64,000 nucleotides of DNA from Rathayibacter sp. VKM Ac-2857 (GCF_013205025.1 NZ_JABMLE010000003.1:62001-126000), one strand, 5' to 3'; shown: positions 54,405 through 63,430, counted from the stretch's first letter. The notes: generated by a model not told the origin, from the sequence alone. A program made the numbers and translations.

Positions 54405-56111
54405 ATGTCCGACCAGCCTTCCGCCCCGGACACCGCCGTCCCGCCCGCCGCCGACGCCTCGGCGAAGCGCCCGCAGGGCCTCGCCCGCTGGGTGTTCTGG
54501 CCCGCGGCGGTGATCACTCTGTCGATCGCCGCCTTCGCGATCCTCGCCCCGGACGTCGCCACGAGCGTCTTCGCCTCCCTGCAGACCACGGTCGTCAACA
54601 CCTTCAGCTGGTACTACGTGCTGATCGCCGCCGTCTTCGTCGCCTTCGCGGTCTGGATGGGCGTCAGCCGCTTCGGCGACATCAAGCTCGGCGCCGACGA
54701 CGACGAACCCGAGTTCTCGCTGCTCTCCTGGATCTCGCTGCTCTTCGCGGCCGGGATGGGCATCGGCCTCGTCTTCTACGGCGTCGCCGAGCCGCTCACC
54801 CACTTCGCCACCCCGCGCCCCGGCGTCACCGGCACCGAGACGGAGCTGGCCCAGAGCGCGATCTCGCAGACCTACCTGCACTGGGGCGTGCACGCCTGGT
54901 CGATCTACGTGGTCGTCGGCCTCGCCCTCGCCTACGCGATCCACCGCCGCAAGCGCCCGGTGTCGATCCGCTGGGCGCTCGAGCCGCTGCTGGGCCGCCG
55001 GGTCCGCGGCGGCTGGGGCAACACCATCGACGTCGTCGCGCTCGTCGGCACGATGTTCGGCGTCGCCACCTCGCTCGGGCTCGGCGTCACGCAGATCTCG
55101 GCGGGGCTGGAGGCGAGCGGCATCGTCGACTCCTCGCTCACCGTGCAGATCATCGTCATCGCGGTCGTGACGGCCCTCACCGTGTTCTCGCTCGTCTCCG
55201 GCGTCGGCAAGGGCATGAAGTGGCTCTCGACCGGCAACCTGCTGCTCGCCGCCGCGCTGCTCGTGTTCGTGCTGGTCGCCGGCCCGACCCAGTTCCTGCT
55301 GCGCGAGTTCGTGCAGTCGCTCGGCAACTACCTGCAGAACTTCATCGGCCTCACCTTCACGGTCAGCGCCTACGCCGGCCAGGAGGGCGAGGCCTGGCAG
55401 GCGACCTGGACGACGTTCTACTGGGGCTGGTGGATGTCGTGGGCGCCGTTCGTCGGCATCTTCATCGCCCGCGTCTCCAAGGGCCGCACCGTCCGCGAGT
55501 TCGTCGCGGGCGTGCTGCTGGTGCCGACGATCATGACCTTCCTCTGGTTCAGCGTCCTCGGCGGCACCGCGCTCTACCGCGAGCTGTACGGCGACGGCGG
55601 GCTCGTCGGCGCCGACGGCTCGGTCAGCACCGACGCGGCGCTCTTCGAGATGCTCCAGGGCCTGCCCGCGGGCTCGGTGCTCACGGTCGGCGCGATCATC
55701 CTGATCGGCATCTTCTTCGTCACCTCCGCCGACTCCGGCGCCCTGGTGATGTCGATGATCGCCACCGGCGGCGACCCGGAGCCGCGCAACCGCATCCGCA
55801 TCTTCTTCGCGCTCGCGACGGCGCTGCTCGCGCTCTCGCTGCTGATCGCCGGCGGGCTCGACGCCCTGCAGACCGCCGCGATCCTCTCGGCGCTGCCGTT
55901 CAGCGTGGTGATGATCCTGATGTGCGTCGCGACGGTGATCGCGTTCCGGAGGGAGATCCGCGCCTACGACAAGGCCCGCCGGGCCGCCTTCGTCGGCGAC
56001 ATCGGCTCGTTCTACGGCCTCGAGGTGGAGGAGCCGCTCGAGCGCGAGCCGGCGCACCCGCTGAAGCGGCTGGCCCAGCGGCTGCGGCCGGGGTCGCCGC
56101 CCCGCGAGTAG
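54405..56111 (+). CDS. BCCT-family transporter (betaine/choline/carnitine)
   Basis: 568 residues, twelve hydrophobic segments. The signature LLFAAGMGIGLVFYGVAEPL, HWGVHAWSIYVVVGLALAYAIHRRKRPVSIR, and the Trp-rich TTFYWGWWMSWAPFVGIFIARVSKGR block with the aromatic betaine box (WGWWMSW) define the family. It imports betaine-type compatible solutes with Na+ or H+. N- and C-terminal tails are fairly long, and in relatives such tails sense osmotic stress. Start ATG 54405 with GAGAGGA upstream. Confidence 0.94.
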   Translation: MSDQPSAPDTAVPPAADASAKRPQGLARWVFWPAAVITLSIAAFAILAPDVATSVFASLQTTVVNTFSWYYVLIAAVFVAFAVWMGVSRFGDIKLGADDDEPEFSLLSWISLLFAAGMGIGLVFYGVAEPLTHFATPRPGVTGTETELAQSAISQTYLHWGVHAWSIYVVVGLALAYAIHRRKRPVSIRWALEPLLGRRVRGGWGNTIDVVALVGTMFGVATSLGLGVTQISAGLEASGIVDSSLTVQIIVIAVVTALTVFSLVSGVGKGMKWLSTGNLLLAAALLVFVLVAGPTQFLLREFVQSLGNYLQNFIGLTFTVSAYAGQEGEAWQATWTTFYWGWWMSWAPFVGIFIARVSKGRTVREFVAGVLLVPTIMTFLWFSVLGGTALYRELYGDGGLVGADGSVSTDAALFEMLQGLPAGSVLTVGAIILIGIFFVTSADSGALVMSMIATGGDPEPRNRIRIFFALATALLALSLLIAGGLDALQTAAILSALPFSVVMILMCVATVIAFRREIRAYDKARRAAFVGDIGSFYGLEVEEPLEREPAHPLKRLAQRLRPGSPPRE

Positions 56112-56122
56112 CCGAACAATCG

Positions 56123-56387
56123 TGCTGGTCGAGCAGCCGGCGGACATGCTGGTCGAGTAGCCGCCGCGGGCGGCGTATCGAGACCCGTGGTCACCACCAG
56201 GGCGGGTCTGCCGACTCCACTCCCGGCGATGGTGGATCTCGATACGCCCGCTTCGCGGGCTACTCGATCAGCATGCATCCTCACCCGCCGGACATGCCGG
56301 TCGATCAGCCGGCCGAGTATGCCGGCCGATCAGCCGGCCGAGCATGCTGGTCGAGTAGCCGCCGCAGGCGGCGTATCGAGACCCGGC
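56123..56387. repeat. Palindromic repeat cluster 8 (family A)
   Basis: The 358-bp gap after the BCCT gene holds truncated half-sites (56123-56150), a full element (to 56275), a 60-bp run of tandem CCGATCAGCCGGCCGAG units (56290-56342), and a last half-site with a GCCGCCGCAGGCGGC centre (56343-56387). No gene is seen. Confidence 0.87.
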
Positions 56388-56469
56388 GACGTCACTCGCG
56401 TCGTGCCCGGCGCGCTCACCGTACGATCGCCTCGCACGAGACCGACGTCCCGCCCCCAGGAGCACCCGC

Positions 56470-57837
56470 ATGACCGATCCCCGCCCGCTGCTCTTCAACG
56501 CGTTCGTGATGAACACGCCCTCGCACATCCACCACGGCCAGTGGCGGCGGCCCGGGGCGCGGCCCGACGCCTTCGAGGACCTCGGGCACTGGATCGAGGT
56601 CGCGAGGACGCTCGAGCGCGGGGTGTTCGACGCGATCTTCTTCGCGGACGTCGTGGGCACCTACGGCGCGGTCGGCGCCTCGCTCGAGGTGAACGCGCGC
56701 GAGGGCCTGCAGCTGCCGAACAACGACCCGTCGATCCTGCTCGCCGCCCTGATCGGCTCGACCGAGCACCTGGGCCTCGCGATGACCAGCTCGATCCTTC
56801 AGGCGCACCCGTTCGAGTTCGCGCGGCGGATGTCGACCCTCGACCACCTCTCGAAGGGCCGGGTCGCCTGGAACATCGTCACCAGCTACCAGGAGAACGC
56901 GGCCCGCAACTTCGGCCTCGACCGCCTCACCGAGCACGACGCCCGCTACGCCCAGGCCGAAGAGTACCTCGACGTCGTCTACAAGCTGTGGGAGGGGTCG
57001 TGGGACGACGACGCCTCCGTGCGCGACCAGGCCGGCGCGTACTCGCGTCCGGAGTCGGTGCACCGCATCGACCACGTCGGCGAGGCGTACCGGGTGGAGG
57101 GGCCACACCTCTCGGCGCCCTCGCCGCAGCGCACGCCCTTCCTCTTCCAGGCCGGCTCCTCGCCCGCCGGCCGCGCGTTCGCGGCCCGGCACGCGGAGGC
57201 GCAGTTCGTCGGCGGCTCCACGACGGAGCAGACCCGCGAGCTGATCGCCTCGACCCGCGCGCTCACGGAGGCGGCGGGACGCCGCGGCGACGACGTCCTG
57301 TTCTTCTCGCCCCTGTCGGTGATCGTGGGCAGCACCGAGCAGGAGGCCCGCGAGCGCGAGGCCGAGCTCGACGCGCACACGAGCGTCGACGCCCACCTGC
57401 TGCACGCCGGCCTCAGCGTCGACCAGGCCGACGGGAAGCCCTTCCCGCCCGAGACGAAGCTGCGCGACATCGTCACCAACGGCAACCGCAGCACGCTGGA
57501 GTCGATGATCCGGCTGCTGCCCGACCGCGACGCGACCGTCGCCGATCTCGCCCGCCTGGCCGTCGGCCGGCACCAGCGCGTCGTCGGCACGCCCGAGCAG
57601 ATCGCCGACCGTCTCTCGGAGCTGCGCGACGCAGGTGTCGACGGCATCAACCTCAACCACTGGTCCCTGCCCGACAGCTACGTCGAGTTCGTCGACGAGG
57701 TGATGCCGGTGCTGCGGGCGCGCGGCCTCGCCCGCTCGGAGTACGCGTCGGGCGGCCTGCGCGAGCGGCTGACCGGCGCCGCACGACTCAACCCGCGGCA
57801 CCCTGCGGCGCGCCACCGCGGGGCGTTCCGCGACTGA
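56470..57837 (+). CDS. LLM flavin-dependent monooxygenase (NtaA/SnaA/DszA type)
   Basis: 455 residues from ATG 56470, preceded by CAGGAG. FNAFVMNTPSHIHHGQWRRP at the N terminus, VGASLEVNAREGLQLPNNDPSILLAALIGSTEHLGLAMTSS, EFARRMSTLDHLSKGRVAWNIVTSYQENAARNFG and FLFQAGSSPAGRAFAARHAEAQFVG are standard for the NtaA/SnaA/SoxA/DszA monooxygenase family. These use FMNH2 from a separate reductase to oxidise nitrilotriacetate, sulfonates or thiophenes. No reductase is adjacent. Confidence 0.92.
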   Translation: MTDPRPLLFNAFVMNTPSHIHHGQWRRPGARPDAFEDLGHWIEVARTLERGVFDAIFFADVVGTYGAVGASLEVNAREGLQLPNNDPSILLAALIGSTEHLGLAMTSSILQAHPFEFARRMSTLDHLSKGRVAWNIVTSYQENAARNFGLDRLTEHDARYAQAEEYLDVVYKLWEGSWDDDASVRDQAGAYSRPESVHRIDHVGEAYRVEGPHLSAPSPQRTPFLFQAGSSPAGRAFAARHAEAQFVGGSTTEQTRELIASTRALTEAAGRRGDDVLFFSPLSVIVGSTEQEAREREAELDAHTSVDAHLLHAGLSVDQADGKPFPPETKLRDIVTNGNRSTLESMIRLLPDRDATVADLARLAVGRHQRVVGTPEQIADRLSELRDAGVDGINLNHWSLPDSYVEFVDEVMPVLRARGLARSEYASGGLRERLTGAARLNPRHPAARHRGAFRD

Positions 57838-57892
57838 GCTGTGGTGACGTCGTTCCAGCGACTCCGGTTCTGCGCGGTCACGACGAATGATT

Positions 57893-57945
57893 GTTTCTTC
57901 GAATAGCCTGTTTCTCATGCCGAGAAACGCGAGGTCGGAGGAAAC
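57893..57945. promoter_or_regulatory. Two-fold symmetric operator-like array over the AbiEi-like start
   Basis: GTTTC (57893-57897) - 12 nt - GTTTC (57910-57914) - 9 nt - GAAAC (57924-57928) - 12 nt - GAAAC (57941-57945). Both pairs share one exact centre at 57919, the last base of the ATG at 57917-57919. The inner pair extends to GTTTCTC-ATGCC-GAGAAAC. This is the layout expected for two dimers of an autorepressor binding over the start of its own gene. Confidence 0.7.
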
Positions 57946-58990
57946 GCGAGCGATCGAGTCCGCTGCCGACCGGGTGGGTGGCCTTCTCCCCCATTCCTGG
58001 ACGGTGATCGCGAGCCGCTCGGAGCGGACCCCGACTCTCGAGCTCCGTCCGCCTCGGGGCCCGAGGGTGCAGCTGAGGGCTGAGTGGCGGCGCTCCGGCT
58101 CGCTCCCGGTGGAGCACGTCGTCAACAGCCTCCGCGAGCTCTCCCGCTCCACGGCGATGCCCGTTCTCTACCTCTCGGACTACATCGGGCCTGCCCTGCG
58201 GCGCTCCCTCGCGGCCGAGGACATGAACTTCGTCGACGAGACGGGCTGGGTCCGGCTCGCTCTGGAGGACCCCCTCGTCGCGGTGTCCGCGGAAGGCGCC
58301 GATCGGGCACCTCGGTCGGGTCGCTCGACCGCGCTCCAGCGCCTGAACGGTGTGGCTGCGAACCGCACGCTCCGCGCGCTCGCGGTCTCGGGAGTGCCGG
58401 TCGGCGTCCGCGAACTGGCCGCGCGCGCCGACGTCGCGCCGGGCTCCGTCTCGAAGCTCCTCGCGACCCTCGCCGCCGACGGCATCGTCGACCGCGAGAG
58501 CAGAGGCTCGGTGAGCGTGGTGCGTCGCCGCGCGCTGATCCGCCGCTGGGCTCGTGACTACTCGTTCACGAAGACGAACAGCGAGGTGAGGTACCTCCTC
58601 GCGCCCCGCGGTGTGCAGCGTGCGGCGGACGATTCGGTGGAGGTCGAGCCGCCGGTCGTCCTCACGGGGTCCGCCGCCGCCCGGAGGCTGCTGCCGCCCG
58701 AGACGACGTCGGTGGTTCCGCTCCGCCTGCTCGCGCTGTACGCCTCGGATCCGGACGAGGTCGCTCGATCGCTCGGCTTCGTCGACGCGACTCCCTCGAC
58801 GGCGAACGTCGTCCTCGCCCGTCCGCAGGATGCGCGCCTCCTCGATCCCGGATCGCGCGACAACCGCCTCGCACCGCTTGCCCTCGTTCTGGCCGATCTG
58901 CTCACATTGCCCTCGCGCTCGGACGCTGAGGCCGAGCAGCTCATGGACGCCCTCGCCCGAACGGACCCGATGTGGAGCACCACCGACTGA
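57917..58990 (+). CDS. AbiEi-like winged-helix protein (putative type IV antitoxin)
   Basis: 357 residues from ATG 57917; ATG 57887 would add 10 residues but that stretch is AT-rich and overlaps the operator-like repeats. The N-terminal third is of mixed structure; around nt 58410-58500 a winged helix reads VRELAARADVAPGSVSKLLATLAADGIVDRES, like MarR/IclR domains. The C-terminal part (SAAARRLLPPET, LALVLADLLTLPSRSDAEAEQLMDAL) is typical of actinobacterial AbiEi-like proteins. In known systems AbiEi represses its operon and neutralises the toxin AbiEii. The gene overlaps the next one by 19 bases. Family call is inferred. Confidence 0.65.
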   Translation: MPRNARSEETRAIESAADRVGGLLPHSWTVIASRSERTPTLELRPPRGPRVQLRAEWRRSGSLPVEHVVNSLRELSRSTAMPVLYLSDYIGPALRRSLAAEDMNFVDETGWVRLALEDPLVAVSAEGADRAPRSGRSTALQRLNGVAANRTLRALAVSGVPVGVRELAARADVAPGSVSKLLATLAADGIVDRESRGSVSVVRRRALIRRWARDYSFTKTNSEVRYLLAPRGVQRAADDSVEVEPPVVLTGSAAARRLLPPETTSVVPLRLLALYASDPDEVARSLGFVDATPSTANVVLARPQDARLLDPGSRDNRLAPLALVLADLLTLPSRSDAEAEQLMDALARTDPMWSTTD

Positions 58991-59832
58991 CCCCCGTCAC
59001 TCCGGAGTACACCGCCGCTCGGCGTGTCCTCCTCGACGCGCTCGGAGCCCTGAACGATCACCTCGACAGCCTCGTCCTCGTCGGAGCCCAGGCCGTCTAC
59101 GTCCACACCGGCGACACCGACCTCGCCGTCCCCGTCATGACGACCGACGCCGATCTCGCCATCGACCACTCGCGTCTCTCAGCGACACCGGAGATCGGCT
59201 CCTCGCTCCGTTCCGCGGGCTTCACACCCGGGGCGAACCCGGGCCACTGGGTGTCCGCCGGCGACATCGCGATCGACCTCATGGTCGTCCCCCACCAGTC
59301 CGGCACGCAGCGGCAGGGGGCCCGAGCAGCGCGGCTCACGCCCCATGAGAGACGGACGGCGCGGATCGCGCGCGGGCTGGAACCCGCACTCGTCGACAAC
59401 CGGGTCGTCTCGATCGCGGCGCTGTCGGCCGACGATCCGCGCTCGTCCGATCTGCGCGTGGCCGGCCCGGCCGCTCTGCTCACGGCGAAGGCGATCAAGA
59501 TCGCTGAACGGCTCGAGCAGGCGATGTCCCAGCCGAACCGGCTGCACGAGAAGGACGCCCTCGACGCGTTCCGCCTGCTTCAGGCGATCGACGTGCCCAC
59601 CCTCGTCGAGGGCTTCCGACTCCACGCCGCGGAGCCGCACGCCGCGGCGGCCTCCGGTGAAGCGATCGAGATCTACCGGACCCGGGGATGCGATCCCGAG
59701 GCCGTCCTCCCTCGGCTCGCGGCCGCGGCAGCGTCCGGCGATCCCGTCATCGCGCCCTCGTTCGCGGCACTGGCGGCAGAACTGGTGGCGGCACACGACG
59801 CGGACTCGGCGGGGCCTCGTTCGCGTCGCTGA
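58972..59832 (+). CDS. AbiEii-like nucleotidyltransferase (putative type IV toxin)
   Basis: 286 residues from GTG 58972, starting inside the upstream gene. It has a nucleotidyltransferase core: VGAQAVYVHTG (glycine motif), then TTDADLAI with Asp59 and Asp61 as metal ligands, and a C-terminal KAIKIAER (Lys173) followed by HEKDALDAFRLL (Lys194, Asp195, Asp198). This K..R..KD..D layout is that of AbiEii-type enzymes, which modify tRNA acceptor ends or other targets. Enzymatic activity and toxicity are predictions. The C-terminal 90 residues are helical and Ala-rich. Confidence 0.7.
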   Translation: MEHHRLTPVTPEYTAARRVLLDALGALNDHLDSLVLVGAQAVYVHTGDTDLAVPVMTTDADLAIDHSRLSATPEIGSSLRSAGFTPGANPGHWVSAGDIAIDLMVVPHQSGTQRQGARAARLTPHERRTARIARGLEPALVDNRVVSIAALSADDPRSSDLRVAGPAALLTAKAIKIAERLEQAMSQPNRLHEKDALDAFRLLQAIDVPTLVEGFRLHAAEPHAAAASGEAIEIYRTRGCDPEAVLPRLAAAAASGDPVIAPSFAALAAELVAAHDADSAGPRSRR

Positions 59833-59843
59833 CTCCGCGTCGC

Positions 59844-60062
59844 TCAGCTCGGCGAGGGGACGAAGGGGTGCTCCGGCGGGTCCTGGTCGTCGTCGAGGCG
59901 GGCGTCGGCGCCCTCGTCGCTCGCCTCTCCGGTCGCCTCCGTGTCGTCGACCTGCGTGTCGTCGACCTCGGCGGGGTCCTCCGGCGGGACCGGCAGGGAG
60001 TCGGCGTCGGGACGGGTGGTGTCGGTGACGTCCTCGGGGGCGTCGAAGCCGAAGCTGCTCAT
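59844..60062 (-). CDS. Small acidic protein
   Basis: 72 residues from ATG 60060-60062, preceded by GGAGAGGA. The product is almost entirely Asp, Glu, Pro, Thr and Ser (for example PEDPAEVDDTQVDDTEATGE) and is predicted to be unstructured. No family recognised. It converges on the AbiEii-like gene 11 bp away. The good ribosome binding site argues that it is real. Confidence 0.6.
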   Translation of the reverse strand: MSSFGFDAPEDVTDTTRPDADSLPVPPEDPAEVDDTQVDDTEATGEASDEGADARLDDDQDPPEHPFVPSPS

Positions 60063-60169
60063 GGTGTCCTCTCCGCGGCGCACCGGGAGGCGACGCCGCT
60101 GCGGGCAGCCTAGGTCGCGCCTCCGGGTGCGGTCACCGGCTTGACGGCGCCGCCGACCGCGAGAACCTT

Positions 60170-60239
60170 CGGCACGCGGAACCGACCTCGGCACGCGGAA
60201 TCGGGCGCATCCTGCGAGACGGACGTGATTCCGCGTGCC
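60170..60239. repeat. Hairpin with duplicated left arm (family D)
   Basis: Two left arms CGGCACGCGGAA (60170-60182 and 60189-60202) and a right arm GATTCCGCGTGCC (60227-60239). It lies in the 334-bp gap (60063-60396) between the beta-lactamase-like gene's 3' end and the acidic protein's start; no gene is seen elsewhere in that gap. A looser repeat of the same kind may lie near 60300. Confidence 0.7.
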
Positions 60240-60396
60240 CAACGTACCGGGGGCCAGCGGACCATTCCGGCACGCACGACGGGCTCCGGCACCCCGGACC
60301 GCGCGATTCCGGCGAGACGGACGACGTTCCACGAGCCGGAGGTCGGCGAGCTCACGCCTCGGGCGAGCGAGCGGCAGCACGCGCCCGCCGCGGCGC

Positions 60397-61299
60397 TCAG
60401 TGCACGTACTCCAGCAGGTCGACGCCGAGGGTGCGCATGCCTTCGAGGACGGCCAGGCGGTAGCGGAGGCTCGTGTCGTCGAACTGGGTGATGACGGCGT
60501 AGGAGACGCCGGCTCGCGGGCCGCGGAGGACGCCGACCTCGGCGCGGACGCCGGCGTCGGTGCCGGTCCGGTTGACCAGGAGGACGCCGTGGTCGGGCTG
60601 GCGGTGCGAGAGCGCGTCGAGGCCGAAGGCGGAGGCGACCATCGACAGGTCGCTGTTCAGCGAGAGCCAGCCGATCACGCGCGAGCTGACCGCCGGGTCG
60701 ACGATCTCGCCGTTGGCGAGGGTCGCGAGCAGCCAGGTCAGCTCGCGGGCCGAGCCGATGGAGAGCTGCGGGGCGTCGTCCGGGCCGCGCTCGTCGCGGA
60801 CGACGTCGAGCAGGGCGGTGCGGGAGAGGCCGAGCGCCTCGGCCCGCTCGCGGACGGCGTCGAGGCCGACGCGGCGCAGGAGGACGTTGGTGGCCAGGTT
60901 GTCGCTCGTCGCGCCGACCAGGGCGGCCAGGTCGGCGATCGGCATCGACGGGATCTGCAGGTGCTGCCAGAGACCCGTGCCGGTGACGGCGTCGGCGGCG
61001 GTGCGATCGACCAGCCGCAGGTTCTCCTGGGGGTCGGTGGCGAGCCGCGCGGCGACCTCGACCAGGAGCACGATCGTGCCGACGGAGGCCGTGGGCATGG
61101 AGACGGAGTCGTCGACCGCGAAGAGAGCGCGGCCGGTGCCGAGGTCGACCGCGCGCGCCGACACCACGACGCCGTCCAGGGCGAGCCGGCCGAGCGCGTC
61201 GAAGCCGCGCTGGAAGTCGTCGTGGTCGTACTCGCCCTTGTGCCGTCCGCGGCGGGCGCGGCGGTTCTCACGACGGGTCTCGTGGGCGGGGATCACCAC
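60397..61299 (-). CDS. Beta-lactamase-fold serine hydrolase-like protein, catalytic Lys residues missing
   Basis: 300 residues from GTG 61297-61299, with GGAGAGGAG about 9 nt upstream. The order of landmarks follows class A beta-lactamases: an active-site helix, SDN in GATSDNLATNVLLRR, and an RTGTDAG block where KTG is expected. In the active-site helix SVGTIVLL replaces the S-x-x-K motif: the Ser stays, the Lys is Thr. Loss of both Lys residues makes hydrolysis of beta-lactams unlikely. No signal peptide is visible, so the protein is probably cytosolic. Confidence 0.75.
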   Translation of the reverse strand: MVIPAHETRRENRRARRGRHKGEYDHDDFQRGFDALGRLALDGVVVSARAVDLGTGRALFAVDDSVSMPTASVGTIVLLVEVAARLATDPQENLRLVDRTAADAVTGTGLWQHLQIPSMPIADLAALVGATSDNLATNVLLRRVGLDAVRERAEALGLSRTALLDVVRDERGPDDAPQLSIGSARELTWLLATLANGEIVDPAVSSRVIGWLSLNSDLSMVASAFGLDALSHRQPDHGVLLVNRTGTDAGVRAEVGVLRGPRAGVSYAVITQFDDTSLRYRLAVLEGMRTLGVDLLEYVH

Positions 61300-61465
61300 G
61301 GCGGCGGCTCCTCTCCGGGTCGGTCGAGCGGTCGGTGCGGAGGGGGACGGGAGTCCGTCGAGACGTCGCGGGGGACGCGTCGGTGAGCGGACGACCCCGG
61401 TCGGCATCGGTCGGCTCCCGATGCGCGGGGACCCGTCCGCGGTGCGGAACGGCAGCCGGCGACGG

Positions 61466-63430
61466 CTACCAGATGGCGACGCGCTCGCTCGGCGGGAGCC
61501 AGAGGGCGTCGTCCTCGGTGACGTCAAAAGTAGCGTAGAACTCGTCCAGGTTGCGGACGATCTGGTTGCAGCGGAACTCCGACGGGGAGTGCGGATCGAT
61601 CGCCAGCAGCCGGATGGTCTCCTCGTCGCGGGACTTCTGCTGCCAGGCCTGCGCCCACGACAGGAAGAAGCGCTGCGCGCCGGTCAGGCCGTCGATCACG
61701 GGCGACTCCTCGCCGTCCAGCGAGAGCAGGTAGGCCTTCCACGCGATGCCGAGGCCGCCGAGATCGCCGATGTTCTCCCCGATGGTGAGCGCGCCGTTGA
61801 CGTGGTGGCCGGGGGTCGTGGCGGGGGCGAGCGCGTCGTACTGCGCGATCAGCGCCTTCGTGCGCTCCTCGAACGCGGCCCGGTCGTCCTCGGTCCACCA
61901 GTCGGTGAGGCGGCCGTCGCCGTCGAAGCGCGAGCCCTGGTCGTCGAAGCCGTGGCCGATCTCGTGGCCGATCACGGCGCCGATCGCGCCGTAGTTCGCC
62001 GCGGCGTCACGGGTCTCGTCGAAGAAGGGGAACTGCAGGATCGCGGCGGGGAAGACGATCTCGTTGAAGCCGGGGTTGTAGTACGCGTTGATGGTCTGCG
62101 GCGTCATGAACCACTCGTCGCGGTCCAGCGGCTTCCCGATCTTGCCGAGCTCGCGGTCGAACTCGAAGGCGGCGACGCGGCGGGCGTTGCCGACCAGGTC
62201 GGCCGGGTCGATCGAGAGGGCGGAGTAGTCGCGCCAGCGGACCGGGTAGCCGATCTTCGGGGTGAACTTCGCGAGCTTCTCCAGCGCGCGCTCGCGGGTG
62301 TCGGCGCCCATCCACTCCAGGTCCACGATCGAGCGGCGGTAGGCCTCGATCAGGTTGGCGACGAGGACGTCCATCGCGGCCTTCGCGGTCTCGGGGAAGT
62401 GCCGCTCGACGTAGATGCGGCCGACGGCCTCGCCGAGCGAGCCCTCGACGAGCGAGACGGCGCGCTTCCAGCGCTCGCGCTTCTGCGGGGTGCCGGTGAG
62501 GGTGCGGCCGTAGAAGTCGAAGTTGGCGTCGACGAAGTCGCTGGAGAGGTAGGCCGCGGCGCCGCGGATCACCTGCCAGGACAGCCAGTCGCGCCAGGCG
62601 GGGAGGCGGTCGTCGGTCAGGAGGCCGGCGAGCCCCTCGAGGAAGCTCGGCTGACGCACGACGACCTCGGCGAGCGCCCCCTCCGGAGCGCCCATCGCGG
62701 TCAGCCAGACGTCGAGGTCGATGCCGGCGGCGAGCTCGGTCGTCTCGGCCCAGGAGCGGAGGTTGTAGGTGGCCTGGCTGTCGCGGCTGCGCACCTTGTC
62801 CCAGTGCACGGCGGCGATGTCCGTCTCGAGCTCGACGATGCGCCGGGCGCGGGCCTCGGGGGCGTCGATGCCGGCGAGCTCGAGCATCCGGGCGACGAAG
62901 GGCAGGTACGCCTCGCGGACGGAGGCGAACTCCTCCTCGCGGTAGTAGCTCTCGTCGGGCAGGCCGAGGCCGCCCTGGTTGACGAAGACGAGGTAGCGCT
63001 CGGGGTCGCCCGGGTCGTTGTCGACGAAGAGGCCGAAGAGGCCGGGGACGCCCGCGCGCTCGAAGGCGCCGACGGCCTGCAGCAGCCCGGCGATCGAGTC
63101 GACGCGCTGCACGGCGGCGAGGTCGTCCGCGAGCGGAGTGGCGCCGAGCTCCTCGGCGCGCGCCTCGTCGAGGAAGGAGGTGTAGAGGTCGCCGAACATC
63201 CGCGCCTCGGTGCCGCTCGCGGCGGACTGCGCCTCGACGATGATGTCGCGGACGGCCTTCTCCGCCTCCTCCTGGAGCACGTGGAAGGAGCCGTAGCGCG
63301 CCTTGTCGCTCGGGATCTCGGTGCGGTCGATCCACAGGCCGTTCACGTGGCGGTAGAGGTCGTCCTGCGGACGCGTCGCCGGGTCGAGTTCGGGGAGGTC
63401 GATACCGGAGCGAGGCGTCGTCGAGGTCAT
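61466..63430 (-). CDS. M13-family zinc metallopeptidase (neprilysin-like)
   Basis: 654 residues from ATG 63428-63430. The N-terminal M13 region (ATRPQDDLYRHVNGLWID) is followed by the active-site VIGHEIGHGFDDQGSRFDGDG (HEIGH zinc motif) and ENIGDLGGLGIAWKAY (the third zinc ligand Glu). The usual N-terminal membrane anchor of eukaryotic neprilysins is absent and there is no signal peptide, so it is probably a cytosolic oligopeptidase (PepO-like). Monocistronic. Confidence 0.93.
   Translation of the reverse strand: MTSTTPRSGIDLPELDPATRPQDDLYRHVNGLWIDRTEIPSDKARYGSFHVLQEEAEKAVRDIIVEAQSAASGTEARMFGDLYTSFLDEARAEELGATPLADDLAAVQRVDSIAGLLQAVGAFERAGVPGLFGLFVDNDPGDPERYLVFVNQGGLGLPDESYYREEEFASVREAYLPFVARMLELAGIDAPEARARRIVELETDIAAVHWDKVRSRDSQATYNLRSWAETTELAAGIDLDVWLTAMGAPEGALAEVVVRQPSFLEGLAGLLTDDRLPAWRDWLSWQVIRGAAAYLSSDFVDANFDFYGRTLTGTPQKRERWKRAVSLVEGSLGEAVGRIYVERHFPETAKAAMDVLVANLIEAYRRSIVDLEWMGADTRERALEKLAKFTPKIGYPVRWRDYSALSIDPADLVGNARRVAAFEFDRELGKIGKPLDRDEWFMTPQTINAYYNPGFNEIVFPAAILQFPFFDETRDAAANYGAIGAVIGHEIGHGFDDQGSRFDGDGRLTDWWTEDDRAAFEERTKALIAQYDALAPATTPGHHVNGALTIGENIGDLGGLGIAWKAYLLSLDGEESPVIDGLTGAQRFFLSWAQAWQQKSRDEETIRLLAIDPHSPSEFRCNQIVRNLDEFYATFDVTEDDALWLPPSERVAIW

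Noticed and set aside
54249-56147. In-frame upstream extension of the F420 oxidoreductase frame
   Set aside because: It runs through the divergent BCCT transporter gene and has composition of an antisense frame; the conserved domain begins at GTG 54248.
58972-58990. Overlap as evidence of a frameshift joining the AbiEi-like and AbiEii-like genes
   Set aside because: Both proteins have complete, separate domains and overlapping stop-start arrangement is normal for coupled toxin-antitoxin genes.
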